This document shows, in pieces, positions 26,454 to 34,983 of a DNA stretch of 64,000 bases. A model generated the notes under the pieces. That model was not told the DNA's origin and made no database searches. It worked only from the letters and a program-made list of their open reading frames with translations. The stretch lies in assembly GCA_018715885.1 (NCBI GenBank), contig DVKT01000006.1:62001-126000 (forward strand), given 5' to 3'. How positions within the stretch are numbered: position 1 is the first letter of the stretch; each line of letters starts with the position of its first letter. The translations under genes were made by a program, and so were the position numbers. The DNA comes from Caccoplasma intestinavium. Lineage in GTDB: Bacteria > Bacteroidota > Bacteroidia > Bacteroidales > UBA11471.

Positions 26454-27329
26454 ATGACGACCATCAAACGAAATGCCCTCGGCCGGGGACTCGACGCCCT
26501 CATTACTATGGACGATGTAAAAACCGGAGGGTCATCATCGATCAACGAAATAAAACTATCCCTCATCAAGCCCAACCCGGGGCAACCCCGGCAGGAATTC
26601 GACGAAGAATCCCTCAATGAACTGGCAGCTTCGATTCGGGAACTCGGCATCATACAACCCATTACTTTACGGCAGATGCCCGATGACAGCTACCAAATCA
26701 TCTCGGGCGAGCGGCGATATAGGGCATCGTTACTGGCCGGCCTCGAAACCATACCGGCCTATGTACGAACCGTTGAAGACGAGACCGTCATGGAAATGGC
26801 TCTCATCGAAAACATTCAACGCGAAGACTTGAATCCCGTGGAGATTGCATTGACCTTTCAAAAGCTCATCGAGCAATACCATCTCACACAAGACCGGCTC
26901 AGCGAGCGCGTAGGGAAAAAACGGGCAACGATTGCCAACTACCTGAGACTGCTGAAACTTCCCGCCGAAATACAAATCGGGTTAAAAAACAAACAGATCG
27001 ATATGGGTCATGCACGAGCCCTTCTCTCGGTCGATAACCCGGCCCGGCAACTGCAACTTTACGAACAAATTCAGGAATACGGATATTCGGTGAGAAAAGT
27101 CGAGGAGTTGGCCAAAGAAATGAGCGTAGAGACTCCCGCTTCGCACGAAAAAAAGGAGTCGGACGAGACAACCGGCGAGTACGATATTCTACGCCACCAT
27201 CTTTCCGAATTTTTCAAAACACCGGTACAATTTACCTGCAATGCCAAAGGGAAAGGGAAGATCTCTATTCCGTTTAAAAACGAAGAAGAACTGGAACGAC
27301 TTATCGCCCTCTTCGATAAACTGAAATAA
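26454..27329 (+). CDS. parB: Chromosome-partitioning protein ParB
   Basis: 291 residues from the ATG at 26454; a GTG at 26436 would add six residues. RNALGRGLDALI is the ParA-contacting N-terminal tail, the CTPase/ParB box shows ISGERRYRASLLAG and ENIQREDLNPVEIA, and the helix-turn-helix covers RLSERVGKKRATIANYLRLL. A C-terminal dimer domain ends the protein. It binds parS and slides on DNA as a CTP-gated clamp. I find no parS site in the window. Confidence 0.95.
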   Translation: MTTIKRNALGRGLDALITMDDVKTGGSSSINEIKLSLIKPNPGQPRQEFDEESLNELAASIRELGIIQPITLRQMPDDSYQIISGERRYRASLLAGLETIPAYVRTVEDETVMEMALIENIQREDLNPVEIALTFQKLIEQYHLTQDRLSERVGKKRATIANYLRLLKLPAEIQIGLKNKQIDMGHARALLSVDNPARQLQLYEQIQEYGYSVRKVEELAKEMSVETPASHEKKESDETTGEYDILRHHLSEFFKTPVQFTCNAKGKGKISIPFKNEEELERLIALFDKLK

Positions 27330-27334
27330 AAACT

Positions 27335-28081
27335 TTGAGCCAAAAACGTCTTTTACAGAACAGTTTGAAACTTATTATGCTCTGCTTAATAAGTTTCGCA
27401 TCATTGCCGTCGGTCGCACAAGAAAACCTCGACACCGCCGACAGGAAGAATGGTCGTGATAGTTCCGAGACAAACATCGCCCGACCCGATAGCAGTGCAA
27501 CAACCGTCGACATACCCTATTACCGGGTCGAAGACGCACCTTTGAAACAAACGGTTGCAGCAACCGATACCAACGCTTTCAGTCCCGACCCGGTAAAAGC
27601 AGTTTGGTATTCGGCCCTCTGCCCCGGATTGGGACAAATTTATAACCGCAGTTACTGGAAATTACCGATCCTCATCGGCGGATATTTGGGACTTATATAT
27701 GCAACCAACTGGAATGCCCGCTACTTCAACGATTACTCCACGGCCTATCGCGATGCGATGGATAATGACCCCAATACCAACAGTTTCATCAATTTTCTCG
27801 CTTATAATCGACGTAATGATCCCGAGTGGATCGAGGCCAACATGGCTTGGTTGCAAAGTTCTATGAAACGCAAGAAAGACTATTATCGCAAATATCGGGA
27901 TTTGTGCATTATCTCTATGATCGGTGTATATTTTGTCGCCATGATCGAGGCCTATGTCGATGCACATCTCTACAATTTTGATATTTCCGATAATCTATCC
28001 ATGAAAGTTACTCCCACCGTCATCGAACCCGTCAGGTATTCGACGGCTTCGATAGGATTCCAATGCGCCATAACATTCTAA
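27335..28081 (+). CDS. DUF5683-domain protein, predicted exported or membrane (TTG start)
   Basis: 248 residues from a TTG at 27335. An in-frame stop lies at 27317 and the next ATG (27377) would cut the signal peptide in half, so the TTG gives the complete signal (LLQNSLKLIMLCLISFASLPSVAQ). After a low-complexity Asp/Ser/Thr linker come two hydrophobic stretches (KAVWYSALCPGLGQIYNRSY and LPILIGGYLGLIYATNW) typical of DUF5683, then a loop and a third stretch (LCIISMIGVYFVAMIEAYVDA). The function is unknown. The parA-parB-DUF5683-transglycosylase order recurs in Bacteroidales, and the gene begins 5 bp after parB stops. Confidence 0.75.
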   Translation: MSQKRLLQNSLKLIMLCLISFASLPSVAQENLDTADRKNGRDSSETNIARPDSSATTVDIPYYRVEDAPLKQTVAATDTNAFSPDPVKAVWYSALCPGLGQIYNRSYWKLPILIGGYLGLIYATNWNARYFNDYSTAYRDAMDNDPNTNSFINFLAYNRRNDPEWIEANMAWLQSSMKRKKDYYRKYRDLCIISMIGVYFVAMIEAYVDAHLYNFDISDNLSMKVTPTVIEPVRYSTASIGFQCAITF

Positions 28082-28091
28082 AAAGACCTTT

Positions 28092-29693
28092 ATGAAATCG
28101 ACCATATCATTGCTATTATGCCTGTTTTTTCTGTTTCCCGTCTCGTCATCGGCAGCAAAGAGAAGAAAAGACAGAAAACGTAACGTTATAGAAACCCCGG
28201 CAGACAGTCTACTCGTACAAAAGCCGATCGATACGATTCTAATCGTTTCGCCCGATACATTGAAAACGGACTCCGTCCCAAAGACAGCGCCCGCAGCATC
28301 CCACAAGTTGACGGCAAAAGATACGATCACCGATAACGATATCGTCCTCCCCGAAGGTCTTGCCAATGGCGTCGACACACTTATCAGCGAAGAAGTAGAC
28401 CATTTACAACCTCCCGTCCATCGCAAAGGCGGCAATATCGACTACCCCGACTCCGTATATATACAGCGGCTTTGCGCACTCCCCGCCATTATCGAGCTAC
28501 CTTACAACAGCGTTGTCAAAGGATATATTTCCCTATATACCGAGAAACGTAGAGAACTGGTAGAAAAATTACTGGCCTTGAACCTTTACTACGAACCTAT
28601 TTTCGAACAAGAACTCGACAAAATGGGGTTACCCATCGAACTGAAATATCTGCCCGTCATCGAATCGGCTTTGCGTCCCAACGCCGTATCTCCGGTAGGT
28701 GCAACGGGGCTGTGGCAATTCATGATCGGGACAGCCCGTATGATGGGACTCGAAGTAAACAGTGTCGTTGACGAACGACGCGATCCGTACAAATCGACCC
28801 AACAAGCGTTGCGATACCTGCAACAGTTACACGACAACTTCGGCGATTGGACCCTTGCCATAGCCGCATATAATTGCGGACCGGGAAATGTAAATAAAGC
28901 CATACGCCGTTCCGGAGGAAAACGGGACTATTGGGATATATACCCCTATCTGCCCCGGGAAACCCGCGGATATGTACCGGCTTTTATCGCCGCCAATTAT
29001 ATCATGAACTATTACGATCTGCACAACATACAGCCGGGAGAAATAGAGCTACCTTCTGAAACGGACACCGTACTGGTTAATAAACGTCTGCACTTCAAAC
29101 AAATATCCGACGTCCTCGGCATCGAAGTCGGCGAATTGAGACAGCTCAATCCGCAATACCGCCGCGATGTCGTTCCGGCCACAGCCAAACGCCCTTATTT
29201 CCTCGTCTTACCGGAAGAGTCGGCATACGCTTTTGTCGAGAACGAAGATTCGATTTGCAACCACCAGTCCGAGCTTTATGCCCGACGCATCACTGCCGAA
29301 TTGGCCCAAGCGTCCAGAACACCCATACAAGGGTATCACCGCGTACGTTCGGGCGAGAATCTGTCGGTTATTGCACATCGATACCGTACCAGCGTCGCGA
29401 ACCTGAAAAGGTGGAACAACCTCAAAAGCAACAATATTTACCCGGGTATGCGATTAGCAGTAAGCTCATCATATGCAAAAACCCGCTCTTCGGCAAAAAC
29501 AACAGCAACAAAATCGACCCGTAAAGCCGAGACATGGATCACAAACGGCGTTCGTTACTACAAAGTAAGACCGGGAGATAGTTTATGGGAAATTTCGAGA
29601 CAGTTCCCGGGTCTTACCGTTCAAGCATTGAAAAATGCCAATTCATTAAACTCGAACAATCTAAAACCCGGACAGATACTAAAAATCCCCTAA
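28092..29693 (+). CDS. Lytic transglycosylase (MltD-like) with LysM domains
   Basis: 533 residues with a Sec signal (SLLLCLFFLFPVSSSAA). An SLT domain covers ~165-320: the catalytic Glu is E191 in YLPVIESALRPNAVS, with GLWQFMIGTARMMG and AIAAYNCGPGNVNKAI. Two clear LysM repeats follow, at ~415-458 (YHRVRSGENLSVIAHRYRTS) and ~487-532 (YYKVRPGDSLWEISRQF); a degenerate one around 355 is possible. It cleaves peptidoglycan glycan strands to anhydro-MurNAc ends. It is 10 bp after the DUF5683 gene, so the four genes form one operon. Confidence 0.93.
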   Translation: MKSTISLLLCLFFLFPVSSSAAKRRKDRKRNVIETPADSLLVQKPIDTILIVSPDTLKTDSVPKTAPAASHKLTAKDTITDNDIVLPEGLANGVDTLISEEVDHLQPPVHRKGGNIDYPDSVYIQRLCALPAIIELPYNSVVKGYISLYTEKRRELVEKLLALNLYYEPIFEQELDKMGLPIELKYLPVIESALRPNAVSPVGATGLWQFMIGTARMMGLEVNSVVDERRDPYKSTQQALRYLQQLHDNFGDWTLAIAAYNCGPGNVNKAIRRSGGKRDYWDIYPYLPRETRGYVPAFIAANYIMNYYDLHNIQPGEIELPSETDTVLVNKRLHFKQISDVLGIEVGELRQLNPQYRRDVVPATAKRPYFLVLPEESAYAFVENEDSICNHQSELYARRITAELAQASRTPIQGYHRVRSGENLSVIAHRYRTSVANLKRWNNLKSNNIYPGMRLAVSSSYAKTRSSAKTTATKSTRKAETWITNGVRYYKVRPGDSLWEISRQFPGLTVQALKNANSLNSNNLKPGQILKIP

Positions 29694-29702
29694 ACACCAG
29701 CT

Positions 29703-29734
29703 TCCTGCATTAGGATGTCAGGATTTTTTACATT
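29703..29734 (+). terminator. Terminator after the parAB operon
   Basis: TCCTGCAT pairs with ATGtCAGGA through one bulged T, with a 4-nt loop, followed by TTTTTT. Confidence 0.75.
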
Positions 29735-29760
29735 AAAACCAACAATTCCATTATTTTTAC

Positions 29761-29768
29761 TATTTTTG
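29761..29768 (+). promoter_or_regulatory. -7 box (TATTTTTG) of the pectin locus
   Basis: TATTTTTG fits TAnnTTTG and lies 34 bp before the first gene at 29803. No -33 element is clear. Confidence 0.4.
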
Positions 29769-29802
29769 TCGCATTGATCCAATAAAAAACAACCTTTTTA
29801 CC

Positions 29803-31446
29803 ATGAAACGTACTCTTTTCTACTTACTGGGAATTTGCGTGATCACTTCTTTCATGGCTTTGTCGAACAAACAAAAGCCTGTCATCTACATGATCGGAGA
29901 TTCGACAATGTCCAACAAATCACTTGTCGGAGGAAATCCCGAACGGGGTTGGGGGCATGTACTTCCCGGATTCTTCTCTTCCGAAATAAAAATAGACAAC
30001 CATGCCGTAAACGGTCGCAGTTCGCTCAGCTTTATGAGTCGGTGGAATGCCGTCTACGACCAATTGAAAAAAGGTGATTATGTATTCATTCAATTCGGGC
30101 ACAATGATCAGAAAAAGAAACCCGACCGCTATTCCGACCCCGACACGGCCTATAAAAACAACCTGAGATTTTACATCAACCAAACCCGTGAAAAAGGTGC
30201 TATTCCCGTACTTTTCACCTCTATCATAAGACGAAAATTCGGAGAAGACGGTAAACTCATCGATACGCACGGACGTTACATATCGGCCTGCAAAGAAGTT
30301 GCTGCCGAAATGAAAGTCGTATGCATCGACCTCAACAACAGTACCGAAACTCTCGTGAATAATCTCGGAGACGAGAAATCGAAAGAACTCTTCATGTGGG
30401 TAGCCCCGGGTACGTGTCCCGCCATACCCGACGGCCGCAAAGACGACACTCACCTCAAAGTAAAAGGCGCCCGTATCATCGCAGGCATGGCGGTAGACTC
30501 CATCGAGAAAAAAATACCCAAACTTGCCCCCTATATCCGCCGATACGACTATGTCGTGGCACAAGACGGGAGCGGAGATTTCTTCACGTTGCAAAAAGCC
30601 ATCGATGCTGTTCCTGCATTCAGCAAACGCCCCACGACCATATATATACGCAATGGCGTATATAAAGAAAAAGTTACCGTACCGGGCAATCGAAACAACA
30701 TACACATCATAGGCGAAGATGTAGATAAAGTCATTCTCACCTACGACGATTACGCGTCTAAAAAGAATGCATTCGGCGACAATATAGGCACCTCAGGATC
30801 ATCGTCATTCTTTGTTTATGGAAACGGGTTCACCGCCGAAAACGTAACATTCGAAAACAGTTCCGGACCGGTAGGCCAAGCTGTGGCGTTATTTGTAGCC
30901 GGAGATAAATGCGTATTCAAAAACTGTAAGATGAAAGGTTTCCAAGACACCCTTTACACCTATGGAGAAAACTCCCGCCAATACTACGAGAATTGTTATA
31001 TAGAAGGTACAACCGACTTCATTTTCGGCAAATCGACCGCTTGGTTCGAGAATTGTACCATACACAGCAAACAAAATTCTTACATCACGGCTGCCGCCAC
31101 ACCCGAAAACGTAACTTACGGATATGTTTTCAACAAATGTCGTCTCACGGCCGACGATGGTGTCGAGAAAGTGTATTTAGGTCGCCCGTGGAGACCTTAT
31201 GCCGCAGTCTTGTTCACCAAATGCGAAATGGGAAAACATATTCGCCCCGAAGGTTGGCATAATTGGGGAAAAGCTACCAACGAAAAGACCGCCCGCTACT
31301 GCGAATACAAAAACAAGGGCGAAGGCTCAAACACACAAGGTCGTGTCGCATGGTCGCATCAGCTGAACAGAAAAGAAGCCTCCCGATACTCAATCAAACA
31401 AGTCTTGGGCGGTAACGATGGCTGGAATCCACAAGAAAAAAATTAA
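29803..31446 (+). CDS. CE12-like SGNH acetylesterase fused to CE8 pectin methylesterase
   Basis: 547 residues, signal peptide at 1-20 (YLLGICVITSFMAL). Residues ~26-235 are an SGNH esterase: S34 in YMIGDSTMSN, G70/N70 region AVNGRSS, N101 in QFGHNDQ, and D214/H217 in DDTHLK, resembling rhamnogalacturonan acetylesterases. Residues ~249-547 are a right-handed beta-helix pectin methylesterase: VVAQDGSGDFFT, GQAVALFV, the catalytic aspartates in KGFQDTLYT and GTTDFIFG, and LGRPWRPY. One protein would thus remove acetyl and methyl esters from pectin. It starts a three-gene unit with two GH105 genes, 14 bp apart. Confidence 0.87.
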   Translation: MKRTLFYLLGICVITSFMALSNKQKPVIYMIGDSTMSNKSLVGGNPERGWGHVLPGFFSSEIKIDNHAVNGRSSLSFMSRWNAVYDQLKKGDYVFIQFGHNDQKKKPDRYSDPDTAYKNNLRFYINQTREKGAIPVLFTSIIRRKFGEDGKLIDTHGRYISACKEVAAEMKVVCIDLNNSTETLVNNLGDEKSKELFMWVAPGTCPAIPDGRKDDTHLKVKGARIIAGMAVDSIEKKIPKLAPYIRRYDYVVAQDGSGDFFTLQKAIDAVPAFSKRPTTIYIRNGVYKEKVTVPGNRNNIHIIGEDVDKVILTYDDYASKKNAFGDNIGTSGSSSFFVYGNGFTAENVTFENSSGPVGQAVALFVAGDKCVFKNCKMKGFQDTLYTYGENSRQYYENCYIEGTTDFIFGKSTAWFENCTIHSKQNSYITAAATPENVTYGYVFNKCRLTADDGVEKVYLGRPWRPYAAVLFTKCEMGKHIRPEGWHNWGKATNEKTARYCEYKNKGEGSNTQGRVAWSHQLNRKEASRYSIKQVLGGNDGWNPQEKN

Positions 31447-31460
31447 CAATCCTGTTCTCC

Positions 31461-33212
31461 ATGAAACAAAAAACGGCTCAGGAAACAAGACATATAAGCA
31501 TTATCGGCCTCGTGCTGATAATGCTTCTTCCTTTGTTACCGACAAAAGCAGGAAATGTCGTCGATGAAAATCTCCCTCTGGCCGTACGTTTCTGCCAATC
31601 ACAGATGCTGTCGCACCCCGACTATAAGACCATAGACTTCAACACCAAACTGAAATGGAATTATACCCACGGGTTACTCATGCAAGCCATTTTCGCCACC
31701 TATGACTTCTATCACAGCGACACGCTCGATTGCTCGGCCCTCTACCATTATGCCAAAGGATATTACGATGCTACCATCGATGACAATGGGAATATATACA
31801 ATTACAAAAAAAGCGATTATTCACTCGATCGCGTCAACGCCGGAAAAAATCTCTTCCGCCTTTATGCCGAAACCCAAGACGAGCGGTATATGACCGCCAT
31901 GAAGACATTGCGCGATCAACTCAAAGATCACCCGCGGACCTCTGACGGAGGTTTTTGGCACAAAAAGAACTATCCCTACCAGATGTGGCTCGACGGCCTG
32001 TACATGGGCGCACCCTACTACGCCCAATATGCCCGTGAATTTGAAACCAATCCCGCAGTTTCTTATGCCGATGTGGTAAAACAGTTCTTGCTTGTTGCAT
32101 CACACACCTACGATGAGCGCAGCGGTCTCTATATACACGGCTGGGACGAAAAGCGCACGCAAAACTGGGCCGACCCCGTAACCGGGAAATCCCGACATGT
32201 GTGGGGCCGTGCCCTCGGCTGGTATACTATGGCTCTTGTCGATGTTCTCGAAATACTACCCGATACCGTAACAGGCCGTAATAGTATGCAATCGATATTG
32301 AAAGGTATTTTCGATGTTTTGCCCGACTATCAAGACAAAGAGAGCGGTTGCTGGTTTCAAGTAACCGATTACCCCGATAGCACCGACAATTATCTCGAAA
32401 TGTCGAGTACAGCCATGTTTGCCTACTCCATAGTCAAAGGAGTACGCCTCGGCTACCTCGACACCTCTCTCCTCCCCATTGCCCGAAAAGCATACGACGG
32501 CATGGTAAAAGAATACATCGAAGTAGAATCCGACGGAAAAATCACACTTAAAAACATTTGCGCCGTAGCGGGATTGAGCAGCGACCGAGATGGTTCATAT
32601 GACTATTATGTAAATAAGACCGATGTAAGAAGCAACGACCCCAAAGGAGTCGGTCCCTTTATTCTCCTCTGTATCGAATGGGAAAAATTGGAGAAGACCG
32701 ACCTCTGCGATAAAGAACTCGAACACCTCCGATCGGAAAATAAAGAGTTGAAAAACAAAGTTGCAGAACTCACAACAGCAATTACGACCATTTCGACCGA
32801 AAACGACTCTTTACAACACAAAATCGACGAACTTGAAGCCATAATCGCAACTCTCACGGCCAAAAACGATTCTTTGCAAAACAGGATTGAGGAACTCGAA
32901 GCCGACCAAAAAACCGAAGGAGGAGACAGTAGCACATCTTTTATAAACCGAACTTCGGACTCCGATTTCACAGCTCATCTGTCCGACAATGGGGAAAACC
33001 TTATCCTGTACTATACCCTGTCCCAAAATGCAGATATAACTATCACGCTTACCTCTCTCAACGGAGTAACCAAGTTACAGGACTTTATCCCCGAATGTAC
33101 AACCGGGAATCATACGAAAGTACTCGATACCGACATGCTCCCGGCCGGAACTTATATCCTGCAAGTCAAAAACGACAATAAAACAATCACCCTCAAATAC
33201 ATCAAAAAATAA
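31461..33212 (+). CDS. GH105 unsaturated-uronyl hydrolase with coiled coil and T9SS-like C-terminal domain
   Basis: 583 residues. A signal peptide (SIIGLVLIMLLPLLPTKA) is followed by a GH88/GH105 (alpha/alpha)6 domain up to ~400: FNTKLKWNYTHGL, GGFWHKKNYPYQMWLDGLYM and HVWGRALGWYTMALVD. It should hydrolyse unsaturated galacturonyl or rhamnogalacturonyl ends. Residues ~410-487 are a heptad coiled coil rich in Leu, Glu and Asn, with two near-identical halves (ENDSLQHKIDELEAIIATL, KNDSLQNRIEELEA). Residues ~494-583 resemble the type A T9SS sorting domain, ending LPAGTYILQVKNDNKTITLK. The neighbouring paralogue lacks both additions. Confidence 0.83.
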   Translation: MKQKTAQETRHISIIGLVLIMLLPLLPTKAGNVVDENLPLAVRFCQSQMLSHPDYKTIDFNTKLKWNYTHGLLMQAIFATYDFYHSDTLDCSALYHYAKGYYDATIDDNGNIYNYKKSDYSLDRVNAGKNLFRLYAETQDERYMTAMKTLRDQLKDHPRTSDGGFWHKKNYPYQMWLDGLYMGAPYYAQYAREFETNPAVSYADVVKQFLLVASHTYDERSGLYIHGWDEKRTQNWADPVTGKSRHVWGRALGWYTMALVDVLEILPDTVTGRNSMQSILKGIFDVLPDYQDKESGCWFQVTDYPDSTDNYLEMSSTAMFAYSIVKGVRLGYLDTSLLPIARKAYDGMVKEYIEVESDGKITLKNICAVAGLSSDRDGSYDYYVNKTDVRSNDPKGVGPFILLCIEWEKLEKTDLCDKELEHLRSENKELKNKVAELTTAITTISTENDSLQHKIDELEAIIATLTAKNDSLQNRIEELEADQKTEGGDSSTSFINRTSDSDFTAHLSDNGENLILYYTLSQNADITITLTSLNGVTKLQDFIPECTTGNHTKVLDTDMLPAGTYILQVKNDNKTITLKYIKK

Positions 33213-33218
33213 TACCTT

Positions 33219-34448
33219 ATGAAAAAGACCTTCAAAATCCTGCTTTTCACAACATTGGCCTTAGGTTGTTGCGGAAGCATCGATGCCAAGAAAAAACAAA
33301 AATTCGATGTAAACCCCGATCTTCCTATGTCGATACGCATGGCTCAATCGGAGATTATACGCAATCCCGAAGGTTGGATGCTCGATTTCAGTCAAAAACT
33401 AAAATGGAACTATTGCCACGGTCTCGAATGCCAATCATTCCTCGATGTGTATGACCATTATAAAGGAGAAAAAAAATATGCCAAAGCAGTAGCTCCTTTC
33501 TATACTTATGTCAAAGATTATGCCGATACCATCATCAACGAGAATGGCATCATTTACGGATACAAGAAAACCAATTACAATCTCGACCATGTAAATTCGG
33601 GGAAAATACTTTTCCGTCTCTACGACCGTGAAAAAGACCCCCGTTACAAAATCGCCATGGATACCCTGCGTGCACAACTCGCCTCGCAACCCCGTACATC
33701 GGAAGGCGGTTTCTGGCACAAAAAAGTATATCCATTCCAAATGTGGCTCGACGGTCTCTATATGGGAGAACCTTATTATGCCGAATATACCGCGACATTC
33801 GACGCAGACAATACCCAGGCTTACGCCGACATAGTAAACCAATTCCTTTTGGTGGCCAAGCGTACTTACGATAAAGAAACCGGCCTGTATCGCCATGCAT
33901 GGGACGAAATAAAAGCCTTGCCGTGGTCGGACAAAAGCGGACGTGCCCCTCATGTGTGGGGTCGTGCCTTGGGCTGGTATATGATGGCCATCGTCGATGT
34001 ACTCGATTACTTACCCGAAAGCCAACCCGGACGGGATAAAATGATAACGATCCTACAAAACATCGTCAAAAATCTGGCCAAATATCAAGATCCCAAAACC
34101 GGAGCTTGGTGTCAGGTCATCGACCAAACCGGCCGTGAAGGAAACTATCTCGAAATGTCTTGTACACCGATGTACGCTTACGCTATCGCCAAAGGCGTGC
34201 GTAAAGGATACCTCGACCCGTCAGCCCTCGAAATGGCAAAGAAAGCCTATCAAGGCATTCTCGACAACTTCATCAAAGTCGATGAAAAAGGTCTCGTATC
34301 GCTGACAAATGTATGCGGCGTGGCCGGCTTGGGAGGGAAACCGTACCGCGACGGTTCTTTCGACTATTATGTAAACGAAATCGTTCGCGATAACGACCCC
34401 AAAGGGGTTGCTCCGTTTATCATGCTCTGTCTCGAAATGAATAACTAA
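33219..34448 (+). CDS. GH105 unsaturated-uronyl hydrolase (second copy)
   Basis: 409 residues, 6 bp after its paralogue. A signal peptide (KILLFTTLALGCCGSIDA) precedes the hydrolase domain; the LGCC may be a weak lipobox, so lipoprotein status is open. It matches the previous gene almost throughout the catalytic part: FSQKLKWNYCHGL, GGFWHKKVYPFQMWLDGLYM, HVWGRALGWYMMAIVD. The two differ in flanks and in the loops, suggesting a tandem duplication followed by specialisation on different unsaturated oligosaccharides. No coiled coil or sorting domain is present. Confidence 0.87.
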   Translation: MKKTFKILLFTTLALGCCGSIDAKKKQKFDVNPDLPMSIRMAQSEIIRNPEGWMLDFSQKLKWNYCHGLECQSFLDVYDHYKGEKKYAKAVAPFYTYVKDYADTIINENGIIYGYKKTNYNLDHVNSGKILFRLYDREKDPRYKIAMDTLRAQLASQPRTSEGGFWHKKVYPFQMWLDGLYMGEPYYAEYTATFDADNTQAYADIVNQFLLVAKRTYDKETGLYRHAWDEIKALPWSDKSGRAPHVWGRALGWYMMAIVDVLDYLPESQPGRDKMITILQNIVKNLAKYQDPKTGAWCQVIDQTGREGNYLEMSCTPMYAYAIAKGVRKGYLDPSALEMAKKAYQGILDNFIKVDEKGLVSLTNVCGVAGLGGKPYRDGSFDYYVNEIVRDNDPKGVAPFIMLCLEMNN

Positions 34449-34507
34449 AATTCTATTTATTCCGTAAAAAATCGACAAAAAACGATACAAACCTCTTTCT
34501 CTCTGTT

Positions 34508-34549
34508 AAAAGCTATTTCATGTGCGAATGAAATAGCTTTTATTTTTTT
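34508..34549 (+). terminator. Terminator after the GH105 pair
   Basis: A 14-bp perfect stem (34508-34521 with 34528-34541) and 6-nt loop, followed by a run of T. It closes the CE12-CE8/GH105/GH105 unit. Confidence 0.92.
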
Positions 34550-34571
34550 ATCTATTTAAAAATAAAATTTA

Positions 34572-34579
34572 TACCTTTG
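34572..34579 (+). promoter_or_regulatory. -7 box (TACCTTTG) for the winged-helix gene
   Basis: TACCTTTG lies 37 bp before the ATG at 34617; a TTTA at 34547-34550 is 21 bp upstream of it. The gene thus has its own promoter within the pectin locus. Confidence 0.5.
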
Positions 34580-34616
34580 TCTCATATTCTCTAACTAGAA
34601 TAAATTTTTACTGATT

Positions 34617-34820
34617 ATGAAAAGGGAAGAAATTGGCATGAATGCCGGTTTGGTGTGGAATGCACTGAACGAAAAAGGTCCTATGACCGTAAAAGACTTG
34701 AGAAAAGCAACCAAACTGAAAGACAAACAAATTTTCGCTGCTTTAGGCTGGTTGTCCCGTGAAGACAAAGTCTCTACAACCGAAGTTGAAAACGACTTGG
34801 AAGTATCACTCATCAGATAA
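34617..34820 (+). CDS. Small winged helix-turn-helix protein (DUF2582-like)
   Basis: 67 residues. The composition and pattern (GLVWNALNEKGPMTVKDLRK, then LKDKQIFAALGWLSREDKV) match the winged-helix DUF2582 family, which usually has one domain. Such proteins are predicted DNA-binding, but no target is known. It has its own promoter and strong terminators on both sides, so it is transcribed separately from the enzymes around it. It may regulate the pectin locus or be an unrelated insertion; the sequence does not say which. Confidence 0.75.
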   Translation: MKREEIGMNAGLVWNALNEKGPMTVKDLRKATKLKDKQIFAALGWLSREDKVSTTEVENDLEVSLIR

Positions 34821-34840
34821 ATCATATCTGGCATAAAACA

Positions 34841-34889
34841 AAAAGAAGGCGGTGTGCAACAAATTGCACACCGCCTTCTTTTTTTCGCA
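34841..34889 (+). terminator. Terminator after the winged-helix gene
   Basis: A 19-bp perfect stem (34841-34859 with 34864-34882) with a 4-nt loop and T run; the strongest hairpin in the window. Confidence 0.95.
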
Positions 34890-34983
34890 AAAAACCAAAA
34901 AGTACACGCTTTTGCAACAAACAATCACCTCATGAATAAAAAAATAATGTATCTTAGAGCCCGAAAATATAAACATTAAAACC

